Notes under the pieces: model-generated
What the model was told of the DNA's origin: nothing
The model's database searches: none
What the model saw: the letters and a program-made list of their open reading frames with translations, nothing else
Source: Arthrobacter sp. H20
Lineage (GTDB): Bacteria > Actinomycetota > Actinomycetes > Actinomycetales > Micrococcaceae
Assembly (NCBI RefSeq): GCF_000520515.1
Contig: NZ_AZRY01000155.1
Location: forward strand, 1 to 43,409
Direction of reading: 5' to 3'
Length of the DNA: 43,409 nucleotides
Shown here: piece by piece, positions 17,858 through 24,925 of the stretch
How the letters are laid out: each line of letters starts with the position of its first letter
How positions within the stretch are numbered: the stretch's first letter is position 1
Made by a program: the position numbers and the translations under genes

Positions 17858-18688
17858 ATGAAGACTCTGATGGACGTGCAGGCCCTGCGGGACCGGATGA
17901 CCTCCGGTGCGCAGACGGTCCTGCTGGATGTCCGCTGGGCGTTGGGCGATCCCCACGGCCACGGTCATTACCATTCAGCCCACATTCCCGGCGCGGTCTA
18001 CGTTGACCTTGAAGCCACGCTCAGCGGTGAACCGTCGGCACGGGAGGGTAGGCACCCGCTCCCGGGCATCGATCGGCTGCAGGAAGCCGCGCGCCAGTGG
18101 GGCATCAACGACGGCGATGTGGTGGTGGCCTATGACAACTCAGGCAATACGTCAGCCGCCCGGCTGTGGTGGCTGTTGCGCTGGGCGGGCCTGGATGCTG
18201 TGCACCTGCTCGATGGTGGGCTGGCCGCCTGGACCAGCGCTGGCTTCGAGACCGAGGGCGGAGAGGAACAGCATTGCCTCGGCGAGGTGGAACTGAACCA
18301 CGGGTCCATGCCGGTTGTGGACATTGACAGAGTTCCGGAGATTGCAGAGCACGGCGTGCTGCTCGATGCCCGGGCGGACGAGCGATTTCGTGGGGAAGTG
18401 GAACCGCTGGACCCCAAGGCTGGTCACATTCCCGGGGCGGTCGGCGCTCCAACGACTGGAAACCTCACCGCTGATCAGCGGTTTAGGACGCCGGCCGATC
18501 TGCGCCGCCGCTTTGAGGCACTGGGTGTCAGGGATGCCGTCGAGATCGCTGTGTATTGCGGATCGGGGATCACCGCCGCCCATCAGATAGCAGCCCTGGA
18601 GATCGCAGGTTATCCAGCTGCGCTGTACCCGGGGTCCTGGTCGCAATGGTCCTCACGGTCCGATCTACCAGTGGCAACGGGCGCCTGA
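17858..18688 (+). CDS. sseA: Rhodanese-type sulfurtransferase (3-mercaptopyruvate sulfurtransferase-like)
   Basis: 276 aa from ATG 17858, chosen because AAAGGAG lies 7 nt upstream; the frame is open 29 codons further but without an SD. Two rhodanese domains occupy about residues 1-125 (inactive, starting VQALRDRMTSGAQTVLLDVRW) and 145-270. The catalytic Cys is C234 in VYCGSGITAAH. A CGSGxTA loop is typical of mercaptopyruvate sulfurtransferases, whereas thiosulfate enzymes have charged CRxGxR loops. It moves sulfane sulfur from 3-mercaptopyruvate to thiol acceptors or cyanide. Its divergence from a cysteine-desulfhydrase-like gene fits cysteine/sulfide metabolism. Confidence 0.88.
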   Translation: MKTLMDVQALRDRMTSGAQTVLLDVRWALGDPHGHGHYHSAHIPGAVYVDLEATLSGEPSAREGRHPLPGIDRLQEAARQWGINDGDVVVAYDNSGNTSAARLWWLLRWAGLDAVHLLDGGLAAWTSAGFETEGGEEQHCLGEVELNHGSMPVVDIDRVPEIAEHGVLLDARADERFRGEVEPLDPKAGHIPGAVGAPTTGNLTADQRFRTPADLRRRFEALGVRDAVEIAVYCGSGITAAHQIAALEIAGYPAALYPGSWSQWSSRSDLPVATGA

Positions 18689-18715
18689 AGACCCGCCACA
18701 ACTGTCACCCCATCG

Positions 18716-18773
18716 TCGAGTCAACACGAATGACCGGTTTCCGGCGCGAAACACGTTATTTCTGTTGACTCGA
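18716..18773. repeat. Palindromic dispersed element, copy A
   Basis: A 58-bp element made of two inverted 25-nt arms around an 8-nt centre. The outer 11 bp are perfect (TCGAGTCAACA/TGTTGACTCGA). Its left arm matches copy B at 34161 in 23 of 25 positions. It lies 27 nt after the sulfurtransferase stop and 20 nt before the HIT gene start, and could act as a terminator, an RNA structure or a protein-binding dyad. Confidence 0.85.
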
Positions 18774-18793
18774 TCCGGAACCAGAGGAGTTGC

Positions 18794-19225
18794 ATGAGTA
18801 CCCTATTCACCAAGATTATCGACGGCGACATTCCCGGGCGGTTTATCTGGCAGGACGACGACGTCGTGGCGTTCCTCACCATTGCCCCGCTCACTGATGG
18901 ACACACCCTGGTCCTCCCACGGCAGGAGGTAGCACACTGGGTGGAGGCGGAACCGGAGCTCCTCGCCAAGGTGATGGCGGTGGCTCAAACGGTAGCGAAG
19001 GCCCAGACGGCTGTGTTCGCTCCGAAACGGGTGGGGGTGCTGATGGAAGGGTACGAGGTGCCTCATCTGCACGTCCATGTCTGGCCGACGCAGAGCGCCA
19101 AGGACTTCGACGTGCACGCCGTCGACCACAACCCCGATCCTGCCATCCTGGACGCCAACGCCCACGCCCTCCGGGAAGCCCTCCGCTCGGCCGGGTACGG
19201 GGCGCACGTTCCCGAGACGAGCTAG
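18794..19225 (+). CDS. HIT family protein (histidine triad nucleotide hydrolase/transferase)
   Basis: 143 aa from ATG 18794, with SD GAGGAG. The opening STLFTKIIDGDIPGRFIWQDDDVVAFL is the classic HIT N-terminus. The histidine triad HLHVHVWP has H91, H93 and H95, with H93 or H95 as nucleophile depending on alignment. An earlier conserved His (DGHTLVLPRQEV, H37) also belongs to the fold. It is probably a nucleoside phosphoramidase or dinucleoside polyphosphate hydrolase of the HinT type. It is monocistronic: palindromic element copy A lies just upstream, and the hrpA gene converges from the other side. Confidence 0.9.
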   Translation: MSTLFTKIIDGDIPGRFIWQDDDVVAFLTIAPLTDGHTLVLPRQEVAHWVEAEPELLAKVMAVAQTVAKAQTAVFAPKRVGVLMEGYEVPHLHVHVWPTQSAKDFDVHAVDHNPDPAILDANAHALREALRSAGYGAHVPETS

Positions 19226-19265
19226 CCGGCAGAGCTGGTTCACGGGCCGAGCTGGCTAACCGGCT
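19224..19265. terminator. Possible bidirectional terminator between HIT gene and hrpA
   Basis: Arms AGCCGG (19224-19229) and CCGGCT (19260-19265) enclose a bulged AGCTGG/CCGAGCT stem. The structure overlaps both convergent stop codons and has no U-tract. The pairing is weak, so this is tentative. Confidence 0.35.
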
Positions 19266-22200
19266 GAGCCCACCCCGGTCCGCTGTGCTGCCATCGCCTC
19301 GGCGATGGCAGCACGGATCCGCTTCTCCGACACGGTGTACGCGGTGCCCAGCTCCTGGGCAAACAGGCTGATCCTGAGCTCTTCAAGCATCCAGCGGACT
19401 CTTGCGAGAGCGGGAGGGGTTTTACGGCCGCCCGGCGCGAGGGCTGCGACGGCGTCGTCGTACTCATCTTCCAGACGCTGGACGACGGCGACGCCGAGCG
19501 AATCCCGCTGGACATTACCGGACAGCTTGGCGAGCCGAGTCTCGATGCCGGCCAGGTAGCGGGGCAGATGGCTCAGCTGGGCGTACCCGGTTTTCGCCAC
19601 GAAGCCCGGGTACACCAGCTGTTCCAGCTGACTCCGGACATCATTGAGCGCGGTGATCTGGGCAAGGCTGGTGGACCCTTTGAGGTGTTTCTCGATCCTG
19701 CGGGTGCTGGACAGGATCTTTTCGATAGTGGCGGTGACAGCGAACACCGTGTCAATGAGCTCGGCGCGGACTGTTTCATAGAGTGAGTTGAACCCGGTCT
19801 CCGTCCAGGGCAGGGTCTGCGGTGTCAACTTGTCGACCGCGGCGAGCGTGCAGTCCTCGATCAGCCCCGCGACACTCCCATGTGGGTTCTGGCTGAACGT
19901 GAGCTTTTCCGCGTTGCTGAGGTGCTCCAGAACGTACTTGGCGGGGCTGGGAACGCGCACGGTCAGGAGCCGGATGACGCCGTCGCGCATGAAGGCGCCC
20001 TGCTCGGCCGGGTTGGGGAAGACGGCGAGTCCAGCGGAGCCGCCCTCGTCGGTCAACGCCGGGTAGCCGGTCACGGTGTGCCCGTTCACCAACCGGGTCA
20101 CCTGCCGCGGGATGTCACCAAATGTCCACGCTGTGAGGCCGGATTGCTCGGTGACCCCACTGCCGATTGTCGAGTCAGACGGTGCCTGGGCGCCGGTTGC
20201 AGAGCCGGACGCGGCGCCGTTGAACCCGCGTCGGGACCCTGCTGCTCCCGCCTGCGCAGCCTTCTTCGCTAGCCGGGCGGTGGCAGGGGTGGCGCCCAAC
20301 GATTCGGCGATCGCCCGGCGTGTTTGGGGTGCAAGCCGCTCCTGCAAGGCTGCCAGGTCGGTGCCCTCATCGAGGATCTTTCCCTGGCCGTCAACCACCT
20401 GAAAGGACATCAGCAGGTGATCGGCCAGCACGCCGCGATTCCATGAACCCGGTGCGATGATGTGTCCCTTGAGCCTGCGCAGGGCCAGTTCCAGGGACTG
20501 TTCAAGATCATCGCTCGTCGGATCGAAGTCGGTATTCAGCGCTGCGACAGCACTCCGTGCAACGTCGGGGGCGGGAATGAAATTCTTGCGCACCTGTTTC
20601 GGCAGCGACTTGATCAGGGCGGTCACCAGTTCCACCCGCAGCCCGGGAATCTGCCAATGAAACGCCCTTGCTTCGAGCTGGTTCAGGAACACCACCGGGA
20701 TCTGGACCGTGACGCCGTCGGACGCGCCCTGGACCCCGGGCGAGAACTCATAACTGAGGGGCAGCTCGAAGCCGCCCTGATGCCAGGTCGTGGGGAACGC
20801 TGACTCATCCAGGTCACTATTGGCGGCGAGTAAATCCCCGGGCAAAAAGTCGAGGTGATCCGGCTGCCCATGTCGGATGTTCTTCCACCAGGAGTCGAAG
20901 TGCCGTTCAGAGACGACCTCTGGCCCTACCCTGGAATCGTAGAACTCGAACAGGGTTTCGTCATCGACCATCAGGTCGCGGCGGCGCAGCCGGTTCTCCA
21001 GCTCTTCGATCTCGGCGAGGCGTGCCTTGTTGCGGTGGAAGAACTTGTGGTGGGTTTTCCAGTCGCCCTCCACCAGGGCATGCCTGATAAACATTTCGCG
21101 GGCAACCTCGCGGTCGATCCGCCCGTAGTTGACCCGGCGCTGCGGGACGATTGGGACGCCATACAGGGTGACCTTCTCGTGGGCCATGACCGCGCCCATC
21201 TTCCGGGACCAGTGTGGCTCACTGTAGCTTCGCTTCACCAGGTGCGGCGCCACCTCCTCGGCCCACAGGGGGTCAAACTTCGCCGCAACCCGCGCCCAGA
21301 GCCGTGAGGTCTCCACCAGCTCGGCTGCCATCACCCAGTCGGGTGACTTTTTGAACAGAGCGCTGCCGGGGAAAACGGCGAAGCGGGTACCTCGGGCACC
21401 GGCATACTCACGCTTGCGCTGATCGTAGAGGCCGATGTGGCTCAGCAGCCCGGCGAGCAGGCTGATATGGATTACTGTGTCGTTTCCGACCGGGTCCACC
21501 GGATCGGGGGAGAGTGTGATCCCCAGCGGCTTGGCCAACTGACGCAGCTGAGCGAACAGGTCCTGCCATTCCCTGACCCGCAGGTAGTTGATGAACTCGT
21601 TGCGGCACAGCCTGCGGAACTGGGTAGAGGAGAGCTCCTTTTGCTGGTCCTGCAGGTAGCGCCACAGGTTCAGATATCCGGTGAAGTCCGAGTTCTCGTC
21701 GAGGAAGCGCTTGTGCATCGTCGTGGCGGTCTGCAGCTTCGCGCCCTGGTCCGCCTGCGGACGCTCTCGTGGATCCTGGATGGTGAGGGCAGCCGCGAGC
21801 ACCATCACCTCCTTGGCGCACCCGCGGTGACCTGCCTCCACGATCATGCGGCCCAGCCGGGGGTCTACCGGCAGTTGCGCCAGCTTGCGGCCAATTGGGG
21901 AGATGCCACCCGAAGCCTCCAGCGCACCGAGCTCCTTCAGGAGGGTCACCCCGTCGTTGATGGCCTTGGAATCAGGGGGCTCAACAAACGGGAAGTCGGC
22001 AACATCCTTGGGCCCGCGGGTGACCCCCATGGCGGTCATCTGCAGGATCACTGCTGCCAGGTTGGTGCGCAGGATCTCAGGGTCGGTGAATGGGCGGCGG
22101 GCCTCGAAGTCTTCCGCCGAGTACAGGCGGATGGCGATGCCGTCGGAGACCCTGCCACACCGGCCGGAGCGCTGGTTGGCCGAGGCCTGGGATACGCGTT

Positions 22201-23236
22201 CGATCGGCAACCGTTGCACCTTGGTGCGGTGTGAGTAGCGCGAAATACGGGCAGTGCCGGTGTCGATGACGTACTTGATGCCGGGAACCGTGAGCGAGGT
22301 TTCGGCGACGTTAGTGGCAAGAATGATTCGCCGTCCCGGGCCGGAGGGCCGGAAGACCCGGTGCTGTTCCTGCAGCGACAATCTGGCGAACAGCGGCAGG
22401 ATGTCGGTGCCCTCGAGCCGGGGATTGACCTGGACCCGGGCACGGAGGGCATCGGCCGCATCGCGAATCTCGCGCTCGCCGGAGAAGAACACCAGAATGT
22501 CCCCGGGGGCTTCCTTGGCCAGTTCGTCGACGGCGTCGCAGACGGCGTCGAGCGGGTCCCGGTCCTCCTCCTGCTCGCCGGGATCGGCGCCGGCGTCAGA
22601 TTCGCCGGCCGGCTGGCTCAGTGGGCGGTACCTGATTTCCACCGGGTAGGTCCTGCCGGAAACCTCGATGATTGGTGCCGGGGCCTTGATGCTCACGGCT
22701 TCGTCGGCCGCGAAGTGCGCGGCGAAGCGTTCGGGGTCAATGGTGGCCGAGGTGATGATGAGCTTTAGATCGGGCCGCTGCGGCAGGATCCGCTTCAGAT
22801 AACCGAGGATAAAGTCGATGTTCAGGCTGCGCTCGTGGGCCTCATCGATGATGATGGTGCTGTACTTCTTCAACAGTCGATCATGCTGGATTTCGGCCAG
22901 CAGGATGCCGTCAGTCATCAGCTTGATTTTGGTGCTGCGGCTGACCTCGCCGGTGAACCGTACCTGGAAGCCGACCTCAGCGCCCACCTTGACATCCAGT
23001 TCCTCGGCGATGCGCTCGGCAACAGTGCGTGCGGCAAGGCGTCGGGGCTGGGTATGGCCGATCAGGCCATTGTCGGCGAGGCCCAGCTCCACGCACATCT
23101 TGGGAATCTGGGTGGTCTTGCCGGAGCCGGTTTCGCCGGCAATGATCGTCACCTGGTTTGCGGCGATCGCAGCCATGATGTCGGCGCGGCGCTCGGAAAC
23201 CGGGAGTTCAGGGGGGTAGGAGATAGTCAGTGCCAT
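19256..23236 (-). CDS. hrpA: ATP-dependent RNA helicase HrpA (DEAH-box)
   Basis: 1326 aa from ATG 23236 (MALTISYPPELPVSERRADI); a TTG four codons upstream is less likely. Walker A GETGSGKTT is at residues 34-42, DEAH at 131-134 in IIIDEAHERS, and the helicase C domain shows NVAETSLTVPGIKYVIDTG and RSGRCGRV. The HA2, OB-fold and long C-terminal DUF3418 regions follow, making the standard length for actinobacterial HrpA. HrpA helicases unwind mRNA and rescue ribosomes stalled or collided on structured mRNA. A Gly/Ala-rich low-complexity patch lies around residues 1010-1050. It is monocistronic. Confidence 0.95.
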   Translation of the reverse strand: MALTISYPPELPVSERRADIMAAIAANQVTIIAGETGSGKTTQIPKMCVELGLADNGLIGHTQPRRLAARTVAERIAEELDVKVGAEVGFQVRFTGEVSRSTKIKLMTDGILLAEIQHDRLLKKYSTIIIDEAHERSLNIDFILGYLKRILPQRPDLKLIITSATIDPERFAAHFAADEAVSIKAPAPIIEVSGRTYPVEIRYRPLSQPAGESDAGADPGEQEEDRDPLDAVCDAVDELAKEAPGDILVFFSGEREIRDAADALRARVQVNPRLEGTDILPLFARLSLQEQHRVFRPSGPGRRIILATNVAETSLTVPGIKYVIDTGTARISRYSHRTKVQRLPIERVSQASANQRSGRCGRVSDGIAIRLYSAEDFEARRPFTDPEILRTNLAAVILQMTAMGVTRGPKDVADFPFVEPPDSKAINDGVTLLKELGALEASGGISPIGRKLAQLPVDPRLGRMIVEAGHRGCAKEVMVLAAALTIQDPRERPQADQGAKLQTATTMHKRFLDENSDFTGYLNLWRYLQDQQKELSSTQFRRLCRNEFINYLRVREWQDLFAQLRQLAKPLGITLSPDPVDPVGNDTVIHISLLAGLLSHIGLYDQRKREYAGARGTRFAVFPGSALFKKSPDWVMAAELVETSRLWARVAAKFDPLWAEEVAPHLVKRSYSEPHWSRKMGAVMAHEKVTLYGVPIVPQRRVNYGRIDREVAREMFIRHALVEGDWKTHHKFFHRNKARLAEIEELENRLRRRDLMVDDETLFEFYDSRVGPEVVSERHFDSWWKNIRHGQPDHLDFLPGDLLAANSDLDESAFPTTWHQGGFELPLSYEFSPGVQGASDGVTVQIPVVFLNQLEARAFHWQIPGLRVELVTALIKSLPKQVRKNFIPAPDVARSAVAALNTDFDPTSDDLEQSLELALRRLKGHIIAPGSWNRGVLADHLLMSFQVVDGQGKILDEGTDLAALQERLAPQTRRAIAESLGATPATARLAKKAAQAGAAGSRRGFNGAASGSATGAQAPSDSTIGSGVTEQSGLTAWTFGDIPRQVTRLVNGHTVTGYPALTDEGGSAGLAVFPNPAEQGAFMRDGVIRLLTVRVPSPAKYVLEHLSNAEKLTFSQNPHGSVAGLIEDCTLAAVDKLTPQTLPWTETGFNSLYETVRAELIDTVFAVTATIEKILSSTRRIEKHLKGSTSLAQITALNDVRSQLEQLVYPGFVAKTGYAQLSHLPRYLAGIETRLAKLSGNVQRDSLGVAVVQRLEDEYDDAVAALAPGGRKTPPALARVRWMLEELRISLFAQELGTAYTVSEKRIRAAIAEAMAAQRTGVGSAG

Positions 23237-23247
23237 GGTTGATACCA

Positions 23248-23253
23248 ATTCTA
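23248..23253 (-). promoter_or_regulatory. -10 box of hrpA
   Basis: TAGAAT on the minus strand ends 11 nt before ATG 23236, so the message would have at most about five leader nucleotides. There is no SD. The hairpin at 23266-23281 occupies the -25 to -40 region. Confidence 0.45.
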
Positions 23254-23265
23254 GGCGGTTGATGG

Positions 23266-23281
23266 TGAGCGGGTCCGCTCA
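23266..23281 (-). terminator. Short hairpin over the WYL regulator stop codon
   Basis: On the minus strand TGAGCG-GACC-CGCTCA pairs perfectly over 6 bp and includes the stop codon of the WYL gene. It may end that transcript before the hrpA promoter. No U-tract is present. Confidence 0.4.
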
Positions 23282-24235
23282 GCCTCCTGATGCCCTTGTG
23301 AGGCGTGCCGCCGCTAGCCGGGCGCGCTCGCGCATCTGGGGTGGCTCCAGTATCTCGAACTCAAGCTCAAGGGCCACCAAGTGCATCAGCGGCCAGTCGA
23401 GTGAATCGAAGCCGGCCCGCATCAGGGTGTGCAAGTCCCCGTCGCTCTGAAGCTCGGCGGTGCCTGGGGAAATCTTTTGCGAGACCTCGGTGATATTCCC
23501 CGTCAGACGGACGACGACGTCGTACTTGTACGGTGAGCGCGTGATGGACTGCTGCACGTACAGGGCAAGGTCGCTGGCGGGAAGTGGGCGGGGGCTGAAC
23601 CTCTCACGCTGCGCCGGGACGCTCTGGCACCGGTCCACCCGGAACGTGCGCCAATCCTCCCTGGTGGAGTCCCACGCCACCAGATACCAGCGGCGGCCGG
23701 TATCTACGAGCCGGTAGGGTTCGACCACCCGACGCGAGGATTCACCATCCTGGCGGGCATACCTGAAGACCACTGTCCGTCGTTCGGTGATCGCGGCGGA
23801 GAGGGCGGTGAGGATCTCTGGCTTCACCGGCGTGCTGACGGCTGACATCCGGGTTACTGCATTTCGCAATCCTGCAAACCGGGGGCGAAGCCGGCTGGGG
23901 AGTACCTGTTCCAGTTTGGTCAGCGCCCGCACTGACGCCTCGCCAATCCCCGCGACGGGGCTCGCCGTCACGGCGCTGAGGCCGAGGGCGACGGCGAGCG
24001 CCTCGTCGTCGTCGAGCAGTAGCGGGGGCAACTGCGCGCCAGCGCCCAACTGGTAGCCGCCGGCCACTCCCGGTGAGGCGTGGATGGGGTATCCCAGGGT
24101 GCGGAGTTTTCCCATATCCCGTCGGACGGTGCGCTCGGTGACGCCCATTCGGGCAGCAAGCGCCGAGCCGGTCCATTCCCGGCGTAGCTGAAGCAGCGAG
24201 AGCAACTGAAGCAGCCGTGCGGAGGTTTTCAACAT
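23279..24235 (-). CDS. WYL-domain transcriptional regulator (DeoR/HTH_11 type)
   Basis: 318 aa from ATG 24235. The N-terminal helix-turn-helix is clear (LLQLLSLLQLRREWTGSALAARMGVTERTVRRDMGKL, residues about 8-45). It is followed by the short wing LGYPIHASPGVAGGYQLGAG. The WYL domain lies at about 135-215 (VVFRYARQDGESSRRVVEPYRLV, RWYLVAWDSTREDWRTFRVDR), and a WCX-type C-terminus ends the protein. WYL domains bind ligands such as nucleic acids or nucleotides and often regulate DNA-damage or defence genes. No defence genes are adjacent. The target is unknown; the divergent truncated DinB gene 62 bp away is the obvious candidate. Confidence 0.9.
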   Translation of the reverse strand: MLKTSARLLQLLSLLQLRREWTGSALAARMGVTERTVRRDMGKLRTLGYPIHASPGVAGGYQLGAGAQLPPLLLDDDEALAVALGLSAVTASPVAGIGEASVRALTKLEQVLPSRLRPRFAGLRNAVTRMSAVSTPVKPEILTALSAAITERRTVVFRYARQDGESSRRVVEPYRLVDTGRRWYLVAWDSTREDWRTFRVDRCQSVPAQRERFSPRPLPASDLALYVQQSITRSPYKYDVVVRLTGNITEVSQKISPGTAELQSDGDLHTLMRAGFDSLDWPLMHLVALELEFEILEPPQMRERARLAAARLTRASGG

Positions 24236-24241
24236 GCCACC

Positions 24242-24247
24242 AAGTTA
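24242..24247 (-). promoter_or_regulatory. Possible -10 box of the WYL gene (leaderless)
   Basis: TAACTT on the minus strand ends 6 nt before ATG 24235. A GGTGG directly before the ATG is too close to work as an SD. The hexamer is only a moderate -10 match. Confidence 0.35.
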
Positions 24248-24285
24248 GTCCCAAACCAGGTCAGTAGCTGTCCTGAATTGCTTTC

Positions 24286-24291
24286 TATTCT
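24286..24291 (+). promoter_or_regulatory. -10 box of the DinB gene (leaderless)
   Basis: TATTCT ends exactly 6 nt before ATG 24298. No SD and no good -35 are visible. The promoter is divergent from that of the WYL regulator within 62 bp. Confidence 0.45.
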
Positions 24292-24297
24292 GGCCGG

Positions 24298-24642
24298 ATG
24301 GACCTCATCAAGGAATTGACCGAGCAACTTCGGTGGCACTGGGATCATCAGGCACGCCCCCGGCTAGGCGGTTTGACTGATCAGGAGTACTTCTGGGAGC
24401 CGGCGGTACGGGAACCGCGGCCCGGCGGTGCGGGAACCGCGGCCCTCCAGATGGGGAGCGGCGCACTCACCATCGACTTTGAGTATCCGGAGCCGGTGCC
24501 GGCTCCTGTCGCCACGATTGCCTGGCGGATGGGTCATCTGATGGTCGGGGCACTGGGTGCCCGGGTGGGCTCACACTTCGGGGGCGAGCCGATGGACTAT
24601 CAGACGTTCGAGTATCCGGGTACCGCTGACGTGACACGTTGA
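24298..24642 (+). CDS. DinB-superfamily protein, C-terminally truncated (probable decaying gene)
   Basis: 114 aa from ATG 24298. It keeps the start of actinobacterial DinB/DUF664-like proteins (LTEQLRWHWDHQARPRLGGLTDQEYFW) and the middle (VATIAWRMGHLMVGALGARVGSHFGG), including the first conserved metal His. It ends at FEYPGTADVTR, where family members of roughly 170 aa continue with a C-terminal helix carrying the HINREVIHHGAE-like metal site. That segment is absent in all frames before the tRNA. A 22-bp tandem duplication lies in the linker at 24402-24445. It is probably non-functional or altered, although the promoter looks intact. Confidence 0.65.
   Translation: MDLIKELTEQLRWHWDHQARPRLGGLTDQEYFWEPAVREPRPGGAGTAALQMGSGALTIDFEYPEPVPAPVATIAWRMGHLMVGALGARVGSHFGGEPMDYQTFEYPGTADVTR
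24402..24445 (+). repeat. 22-bp tandem duplication inside the truncated DinB gene
   Basis: Two 22-bp units (24402-24423, 24424-24445) differ at one base (A 24408, G 24430). Because 22 is not a multiple of 3, the second copy is read in a different frame from the first. The codons on both sides still look like the DinB family. Confidence 0.9.
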
Positions 24643-24666
24643 ACAGACTTGCACCTTAAAGCAGTC

Positions 24667-24697
24667 AACCCCCAGACTTCAGTGAAATCTGGGGGTT
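24667..24697. terminator. Terminator between the DinB gene and tRNA-Arg
   Basis: AACCCCCAGA (24667-24676) and TCTGGGGGTT (24688-24697) form a perfect 10-bp stem with an 11-nt loop. Followed by GTTCT on the plus strand. On the minus strand it begins 7 nt after the tRNA 3' end, so it can serve both convergent units. Confidence 0.8.
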
Positions 24698-24703
24698 GTT
24701 CTG

Positions 24704-24776
24704 TGCCCTCGATAGGATTCGAACCTACGACCTTCTGCGCCGGAGGCAGACGCTCTATCCCCTGAGCTACGAAGGC
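24704..24776 (-). tRNA. tRNA-Arg (anticodon CCG)
   Basis: A 73-nt cloverleaf on the minus strand. The acceptor stem is GCCTTCG/CGAGGGC plus discriminator A. D-arm region GCTCAGGGGATAGAGC, anticodon loop CTCCGGC (anticodon CCG, reading CGG codons) and T-arm GTAGGTTCGAATCCTAT are all intact. CCA is not encoded. Its cognate synthetase argS is divergent, 149 bp away. Confidence 0.95.
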
Positions 24777-24913
24777 GGGATGCCGGTTAGACCGGCCCCG
24801 AAATGGGACTCACTGAGCTTATCAGGGAAGGACCCCCTGACGAAAACCCCTGACCGCTCCACGTGTGGTGCACGCCGTAACGTCACAGAAACGGCCGCAG
24901 CGGTGCGCGCCGT

Positions 24914-24919
24914 TATGCT
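24914..24919 (+). promoter_or_regulatory. -10 box of argS (leaderless)
   Basis: TATGCT ends 6 nt before GTG 24926. Two nearby ATG codons (24915, 24922) are out of frame with argS, and no SD is present. This promoter probably drives argS-lysA and perhaps the whole lysine/threonine operon. Confidence 0.5.
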
Positions 24920-24925
24920 GGATGA

